DNA from: Adiantum capillus-veneris
Taxonomy: Eukaryota > Streptophyta > Polypodiopsida > Polypodiales > Pteridaceae
Assembly: GCA_014529385.2 (NCBI GenBank)
Contig: CM043958.1
Coordinates: 86,436,525-86,500,524 of the forward strand
Direction of reading: 5' to 3'
Length of the DNA stretch: 64,000 nt
Within the stretch, counting starts at the first letter, position 1, and every line of letters begins with the position of its first letter. The notes below the pieces were generated by a model. That model worked only from the letters and a program-made list of their open reading frames with translations. It had not been told where the DNA came from and made no database searches. Of this stretch, positions 57,189 to 64,000 are shown piece by piece. The position numbers and the translations under genes are program-made.

Positions 57189-58563
57189 ATTTCTTGAAGA
57201 GTCTTCTGTTGAGGAAGAGGTTTCACTTTCAAATTTTTCCATGCTGAATTGGAAGTCTGAGATTTCATTGAAAGGAGTCAGTTCTGAAGCAGATTCTTTT
57301 CTTTCTATTTGTAATGGGAGCTGCACTTCTTGATCTATTTTTGTATTCTAGATTGGTTTAATCTGGTCTTCTTCCCAACTGTAATCAATATTAGAAAATA
57401 TAATATCACCTACTTTTCTAATTCCTTGCACAAATTGGGGAATTGGAGGAATTGGTGGAGCACTAGTAGAGGCTTCTTCCATCGGCTCGCCCTTTTCCAC
57501 ATGTAGAGCACTTCGGAGATGTACACTATTGAGTTTTCTGGTACTAAAGAAATTAATACCTGTGAATCATCAATTTCACTTCCACAAGTGTCTTTTTCTA
57601 TGCCAAAATTATAGTTGTAAGGAGGAGATGGAAGTTGAGCTGGAAAATATTCTTCTTGGAGGCCGTTATAAACTATTTCTTTGTAGAAATAATCAGATTG
57701 AGTTAGGTCTCCATGAAAAACTGTATTATGGTCTTTAATACCTGGTTTACATTCTACATAGGTTCTTTCCCTTTTATGCTCATATGAGTTATCTTCCCAA
57801 GCATAGTCATTTGTTGCAAATGATACACCTACTAGGACTTTGAAGAGGGGTCTACCGGTGTTGTCAATAAGATTTTTTCCTTTTTAATGACAATGAGTAG
57901 TAATATGTAAATCTCTCCCCACCTCGAACTCAAAATTAGGCAAGCTGCTTTGCAGCTTGTTAACAAGCCGCTCCACGATTGTACAATCTTCCCACCCTGG
58001 TTCTTCAGCTGAAGAATTATCCTATTTGTTTGTAAACTCCATGACATTTAAGAACAAACATTTGTCAGAGTGACCAGGAGTTTTATGCGCAGATGGTTTG
58101 GCAAATGATAGGCTTGATATTCTGGGAGATAGGGAAGGAACAATGAGATCTACATGCAAAGAGGAAGGATAGGCTTGAAGAAGATTTTGCATATTATTTA
58201 CCAAGGTATGCAACTCAGACAACTGTTGTTTAAGCACATGTAGCTTTACTGTCTGATAGTTGCTTTGTAAAACCTCAGGTCTATGTTTTGTGTGATCATC
58301 CATTTTTACATATTGTGCAATAAAGATATTATCATTACCAAAGATAATGAAATCTTTTCTTTCGATCATACAAAACTATATTAAATATGCCAAGGATGAA
58401 GCAGAGGCTTATCAATTAATCTTAGGCAATATTTATAGAAAATTTGCTCATTATATGAAAATGTTTCTGTATACATGATGCAAGCTTTGATTGGCATTGC
58501 CCTTGATTTTGTTGGGCTTTTAGGGGTTATAGAAGATACCCATGGATTTTGTGAGTTAATCAT
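57189..58563 (-). pseudogene. Unrecognised minus-strand ORF, broken
   Basis: Reading leftward from about 58563: a 60-codon piece (SRAMPIKACIMYTETFSYNE), a shift, a 115-codon piece (58022-58369, MIERKDFIIFGNDNIF, then a Leu-rich possible coiled coil HVLKQQLSELHTLVNNMQNL), TAG and TAA stops near 58025 and 57887, then an open stretch (GRPLFKVLVGVSFATNDYAW; RERTYVECKPGIKDHNTV). One more shift leads to a Pro- and Ser/Glu-rich tail (SAPPIPPIPQFVQGIRK) ending at the junction. In total about 450 codons of plausible coding sequence. I cannot name the family; a retroelement or an endogenous pararetrovirus remnant are possibilities, and neither is shown. Confidence 0.45.
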
Positions 58564-59399
58564 ATAACTAAATGAATTTAGATTCGTAATACAAAAATAT
58601 GTACAAAGAATTATTTCTTCAAATTTTAATCTGAGAATTCTACTTATGGCTAGTAATCTAAGAATTTTACTAATGATTACTAATCTACAACTTATGAATT
58701 CTGATTTAAGAATTCTATTGGCAGATTCTAAAAACTCTAAAATATCTATACAACAAAATTGTGCAAAATGATTGCCTCCCTAGATGGCTTCCATTTTGTC
58801 CTTTTGGAGGATCTCGATGAGTTTAATGAAATGCATTAAATTATCAAAAGCGATAGAATTAGAGGATCTATAATTTGGAGATATGTTGGATGCATAAGGA
58901 TTGAATTAAATGTTTATGATGATAAACTTGTTCAAGATTTAAGTGTAGTATTTGCAATTGAGCTGATGGTTTAGCTTCTTCTACTGTTAATGAGAGATTT
59001 GCAAGAGACTTGGTCACTTTAGACAAATATCTATTCAAGAATGCCATTGAAGCTTACATGAATAAACACCAAAAGATGGGGATTTGTAGCGGGCGCATTA
59101 CCCGGGACTTTACGCAGGACTTTACCGAGGATCTTTACGCATGTGGCTCAGTGGCTTTCCTTCTCGCCTTAACACCGACGGCTACCAATTTGTACCTTTC
59201 TACCACGCTACTGCAACCTTGCCACATGCACGATTGAGGTGCCTCTACCACAGAGGAGTGACACCCAGCATCGAAACAAAGCGCACCGATCGCGCTCTAC
59301 GATACTTTTTCGACTCCGAGCACCTTTGGTGGCTATTCGACTAGCGCATTTTCATCCAACGGTAAAAATCGATACATACCAACACCGACACGGAGGTAC
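58564..59399. other. AT-rich stretch, no supported gene
   Basis: A short frame around 58760-58960 (RGSIIWRYVGCIRIELNVYD) is probably more of the broken sequence to the left. The rest has no recognised feature. Confidence 0.35.
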
Positions 59400-60196
59400 A
59401 TAGGGGATTTTTCAAGCCCACCTACACTAGTTTCTCTAGGTTTCCAGACACAACGCTTTTTTAGGCGATTTTGGCAGTCATTTTGACAGTAGTCTCTCTG
59501 CAAACAGATGCGTTGACAAATGCATGTTTGTTTTAGCACACTATGGTTTGTTTTAGCACACCATAGTGCTATTGAGCTCTTTTGAGAGCAGATATCCCTA
59601 CATGGATCACTTTTACTGCATGCAGCAGTTCTTGGTGCATGTTTGAGCGCAATCATTCATGTACATGGAGTTGCGAGCATTGCCCATTGTACTATGTGTG
59701 GAGCCTTTTTTTTTGGCTATTTTGGTAGTTTTCCTGATCGTTTCTGAGACTCGAATCGGAAGAGCCCTTTTTGAGATTGTGGCTAGTCGATTTGTGTCTG
59801 CTTTAGCCTTTGGAGGGTCAATAGCATGAGGTTTTCTTTGAGCTGGGGTATTCTCAAATGTTGAGATACCTTCAGTGATACAGGTAGCTGAAGCTCCCCT
59901 CTTATAGTACCCTCCCCATAGGATATGTATCTGGACAATTTCTTATGCTTTTGACGCCGAGTTGGCGATCACGCGGCAGTGGTTTTGAGCAGTTTATACC
60001 CAATGGTTCGAGTAGTTTATACGTTTTTTGAGTTGAGTTTTGACTCCTCATACAAAGGAGACTCTGCCAGATTTTTCCCGCGAGTCGTAACTTTCAATGT
60101 TGTTGGCACTTTTGAGCCTACTTCGGTAGGTTACTCTGCCCAAATTTCTGCAGCTTCTCTCCATAGTTTGACGCCTCTCAAACCCTCTTGTCAGTG
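59400..60196 (+). mobile_element. Leader of a second copia C-type element
   Basis: Shares ordered blocks with 39777-40418: GAGCTCTTTTGAGAGC, GGGGTATTCTCAAATG, GTGATACAGGTAGC, CATAGGATATGTAT, GCTTTTGACGCCGAGTTGGC, ACAAAGGAGACTCTGCC. It leads directly into a gag start at 60197. Confidence 0.65.
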
Positions 60197-60457
60197 ATGG
60201 CTTCTTCTTCAGAATAGGAGGAATATTTCATCCGCAAGTTTGATGGTAGCAACTTCACCTTGTGAAAAGAGTGCATGAAGGATGTTTTTACTAACAAAGG
60301 TCTATCAGAACCGCTGAAAGAGCATGCAAAGGGTGATGGCTATATGCAGGCTCAGTGGGAGATTTTGGATGCGAAAGCCATGGCTACGATACATCTACAT
60401 CTAGCTGAGTCAGTGTTCCTCACTATCATAGGGAAGACAATGGCCAATTTCAGCTAA
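60197..60457 (+). pseudogene. Copia gag N-terminal fragment
   Basis: ATG at 60197, MASSSE, then a TAG, then EEYFIRKFDGSNFTL, a TGA, and KECMKDVFTNKGLSE... ending HLHLAESVFLTIIGKTMANFS. The KFDGSNF block corresponds to KFDGTNF in copia C. It is truncated after about 87 codons. Confidence 0.7.
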
Positions 60458-60536
60458 TCCGAGTCTTCAAGAAAGTGTTTGTGTGGGCCTCTGCATGCGC
60501 CAAAGCTGCCAGGCTGGTTGGCTTTTAGTTGAAAAT

Positions 60537-60538
<2 letters not shown>

Positions 60539-60595
<57 letters not shown>

Positions 60596-60953
60596 ATGTT
60601 TTAATCCTAACCACAATTGGAATCATATGCTTAAGTACAATTTAGATTGAAGTTTCAATACAAAATAAATTATCTATATGATCATAAATTACAAAAGAAC
60701 ATAGCATTAATCAACTTTACAAAGATAAATTCACAAAGAAATTGGATTTTGTAGGAGATGCTTTCTGCCACAAGAATTCCTAGCTGAGGGATGAGAGACT
60801 CACCTGCCAACCAACTAGACAACACATAGTTAGAATTAATCATGTATTGAATGGGTGACAGGTGTAAAGCGCCCCCCATCCACGTGTTATAGTTGTCACA
60901 TCTATCAATGCATAGCATCTTGCATTCTCCAATAATGAGGTAAATTATCCATT

Positions 60954-60991
<38 letters not shown>

Positions 60992-61297
60992 AGGAGAGAG
61001 CAAAAAATAATCACCATTTAATAGAAATAAGTTTTAACTCCCAACAATCTCTTATTTTGTAATCACACAAGTTGAGAACATCTTCTCAAGACATTGAATT
61101 CACAACAAAAATATTATTGTGAATATGCACGTATCTATAAATGTAGAGGGTGTGTCCATAAAACTTATAGATTTAAAACTATCACCACGTTTGTAGTATA
61201 TAATCCCCTATTGTATTTATCACAAAACCCTACATTTCATTGTATGGATGTAACAAATAAACCAATATACATATGCACTATGTCAAAATTCCTTACT

Positions 61298-61331
<34 letters not shown>

Positions 61332-61519
61332 ACACGTGCGCGCACATGTCGATTAGAAGTATATTTAGTTATAATCTCTAGCTTTGCTTACTTACATTTA
61401 AATGAGTGATTGTGTGTGCACACTTGCACACACGAACGCACATGCGCACAGGATTTTATACATGTGCATGCATTTTTGTAGGTATAGTGTATTTTCAAGT
61501 GAGGGTGTGTTTTGATTTG

Positions 61520-61569
<50 letters not shown>

Positions 61570-62170
61570 CACGCGCGCACATACATGCACACGCATGTAT
61601 GTACCTATGGGTGTGTGAATACATATGAAAACATTTGTTACAAAAATTGCAACAATTTCTTCACCATATTTAAAATTGATGACAAAACGATGAATTAAAC
61701 AACACCTGTGAAGTTGTGGCAAGAAGTAATTCCATGTTGCAAATCACCTCCAAGACTGTGATGTCCAAGGGTACCTTGATGATTGATATAGTGCTATAAT
61801 TTATACTTTGATTGGCTTTTCAACATATGTAGCTATCATAGAATTATGCTAAATTGAAAGTAAGTAAATAGTCTTTCAAGCTCTACTGTGTAGTACAACT
61901 CAAGCTTGTGTATACTCAAGGCTTTCTTGGTAGGCAGCCATCACTCTTCTTCTCCTTTTATCCTCATATGTCCTCAATCTGTTGAAGAGTAGAGTTGCCT
62001 ATTATTAGATACACCAATTTCTGTTTTGCATAGAGACAATATTGTAAGAGTGTGTGTGTGTGTGTGTACATGTGAGAAGGAGAGAGAATGATAAAAGACA
62101 ACAAAGATGCAATCCGTTTCCTCCTCTTTTAGCAATACCCTTTTATTTAAAATCAATGCCTAGGAGAGAG

Positions 62171-62218
<48 letters not shown>

Positions 62219-62736
62219 AAAACTTCTTTTGTCTGGTGTGCATGAGAGCTAGTGGGAGAAGTTTTTAGAGGGTAGGGAAAGTATTTTACCATCTTTTGTC
62301 TTTGTTTGAAAAGAAAAAGTATAGGTGATGGTCCTACATGTTTCCTTGTCAATGCAGCCACTACATTTTAAACCAAGTGAAAGATTTTCAAAAAAGTATT
62401 TGGATATCCTATTTGTACCCTTCCAATTTGTATAGAAAGAAATTGAGAGCTTTCTCAAGGCTTTGAAAGGCTGTACTTATATGACTTTCTTTTTTGTGCA
62501 TCTAGTGAAAAGGTGGTTTTAATGAGCCTTCAAAATGCAAACTAGGGCCACCAGTCAACTTTGAGGGTTGGGTGAGAGTCACACCCAAAAAACATTTTAA
62601 GTAAATAATAATAAGATACCCACCAAAAAAAGGGGGGGAGGGGGGATCTCCTAACTTTGAGAGTGAGCGTGTGTGTGTGTGTGAGTGTTTTTTTTTTTTT
62701 TAAATAAATATTGGAGCTTTGTAAAACATCAAAACC

Positions 62737-62798
<62 letters not shown>

Positions 62799-62984
62799 AT
62801 GTGCAAATCATACTCTCACCATTTTTTGTGAATCAAATAAATTGATATAAATTTAAAATTTATTGATACAATTTCATATAATAATAGTAAAAAATTTTGG
62901 TGATGGTCTAACTCACTCTCTATAGAACATGGGTATGTGTGCATGTGCGTGATGCATTTTTGTACATGAGGTCTTTTTCAGTTC

Positions 62985-63046
<62 letters not shown>

Positions 63047-63150
63047 CGCGCTTTCACTAATCCCGACAAGGGTGAATCAGCTCAAGCATGGGATGTGAGC
63101 GCTAATTCGGGGTCGAGCCAAGCAGCATTGTAATGTGATTTGAAATAGTC

Positions 63151-63191
<41 letters not shown>

Positions 63192-63197
63192 TATATA

Positions 63198-63246
<49 letters not shown>
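60539..63246 (+). repeat. Microsatellite cluster (GT, GA, TA, GC tracts)
   Basis: GT/TG runs near 60539-60592, 61303-61331, 61525-61562, 62050-62068, 62172-62214, 62667-62684, 62737-62796 and 62988-63036. GA run 60957-60991. TA runs about 63157-63187 and 63202-63246. Two GT runs pass into alternating GC tracts (61561-61580 and 63036-63051). No gene lies between them; ORFs here are translated repeats. Confidence 0.9.
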
Positions 63247-63249
<3 letters not shown>

Positions 63250-63397
63250 CTTAGAGTATGTTCACGCTCAAAGTAAACTTGGCATTGTAATGGGTGCAAT
63301 TGGGCACATCAAGTGCATGCATGATGATGCACAAGTCTCTATGGGAAAGCTTATGTTCAGCATGAGAGAGCAAAAGTGCATCCAACAAATTTTTTCT

Positions 63398-64000
63398 CAT
63401 GATAAAACTTATAAAGCTCAACATGAAAGAAGGTAGCACAGTTTTTGGACACTTAAATGAGTTCAACTCCTTGTTCAATCAGTTGACATCTTAGGGCTTT
63501 AGTGAGTTTTCACGACGATGAACTCAAGTCTATTTTATTGTTATGCTCTCTACCCATTCCATGGGACATATTTTGCACGGCCATTAGCAATTCAACTCTG
63601 AATGGCAAGTTAGTGTCCAATGATGTCACAAGTACATTGCTCACTGAGGAGATTAGACGTCAATCTCTTGATGCGAGTGGGCATGGTGATGTGTATGTTG
63701 CCACTAGAAATTGTGACAAGCAAAGGAAGCAAAGCTAGCGTAGTTGTAGTCGCGGTCATTCTCAGGATTGCAGGCAAGCTCATAGCAAGAGTCGCGACAA
63801 AGACATGAGAAATGTTGAGTGTTACTATTGCCATAAAAGGGGACACTTGAAGAAAGATTTTTGCACAATGTAGTGTGATAAAGGCAAGGAAAAAGTGAAG
63901 TTTGGCAAACCTAAAAGTAATGTGAAAATTGAAGAAATTAGTGTGGTTGAGTCTCCAGTCATTGAGACAGTTTCTGACGTGCCAAATGATGTGTTTATTC
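63398..64000 (+). pseudogene. Copia gag C-terminal fragment, runs off window
   Basis: Interrupted frame: LNMKEGSTVFGHLNEFNSLF, then after stops and a shift ELKSILLLCSLPIPWDIFCT and LLTEEIRRQSLDASGHGD, which match the copia C gag at 40860-40988 and 42455. The zinc knuckle CYYCHKRGHLKKDFC lies at about 63822-63866, its last Cys one residue displaced. It belongs to the same broad family as copia C and may be the remainder of the element starting at 60197, separated by the microsatellite region. Confidence 0.8.

Noticed and set aside
59010-59237. 75-codon ORF starting MVTLDKYLFKNAIEAYMNKH as a gene
   Set aside because: No recognisable family and it runs into the copia leader; too little to call.
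61388-61624. ORFs rich in Thr-His or Cys-Val near microsatellites (also 62143-62361, 62542-62811, 62939-63133)
   Set aside because: They are translations of GT/CA microsatellites.

Overview
This is a transposon-dense nuclear window, almost certainly from a land plant with a large genome. The basis is Ty3/gypsy elements with a chromodomain-like tail, several Ty1/copia lineages primed by initiator-Met tRNA (TGGTATCAGAGC-type primer sites), miniature inverted-repeat elements, long GT/CT/AT microsatellites, and no recognisable single-copy host gene, rRNA or tRNA. The style (very long LTRs, many GT tracts, deep nesting) would suit a fern or another non-angiosperm, but that is inference. Nearly every coding region is broken by stops, frameshifts or deletions.

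Layout. 1-5839: a minus-strand copia LTR (335-527) abuts a rearranged gypsy-type element, F (LTRs 587-1195 and 5228-5839), whose interior holds an integrase fragment, then a gag fragment, then the 5' end of another LTR. 5840-10589: a leader with repeated palindromes, a long degenerate coiled-coil ORF (6961-10152) with no pol, then a polypurine tract and a 398-bp LTR. 11350-34020: a three-level nest. A small inverted-repeat element was split by gypsy element A (11449-33944, near-matching 5-bp flanks TTCCG/TTGCG). Element A was then invaded by a tandem array (12511-26758) of a retroelement with 2.6-kb LTRs and a 2.55-kb interior, ordered interior fragment-LTR-interior-LTR-interior-LTR. 35033-35280: an intact copy of the same small element with an 8-bp target duplication. 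36852-38540: a minus-strand copia relic. 39330-44850: a plus-strand copia element (C) whose gag is interrupted by a 1465-bp fold-back transposon (40990-42454) built of nested palindromes. 46230-47561: another minus-strand copia relic. 47562-57188: gypsy element B, a relative of A, arranged LTR-interior-LTR-partial interior and carrying two further MITE insertions (52305-52549 and 54473-54719). 57189-58563: an unrecognised minus-strand broken ORF. 59400-64000: a copia leader and gag fragment, a microsatellite cluster, then a second copia gag fragment running off the window.

The genes do not form a pathway; the window is a record of insertion, unequal recombination and decay. The most unusual items are the fold-back element with no target-site duplication, the LTR array whose third LTR is a mosaic that reveals the crossover, the unclassified C-terminal ORF domain in that array, and two MITE families. 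No searches were run; family names come from motifs read by eye.
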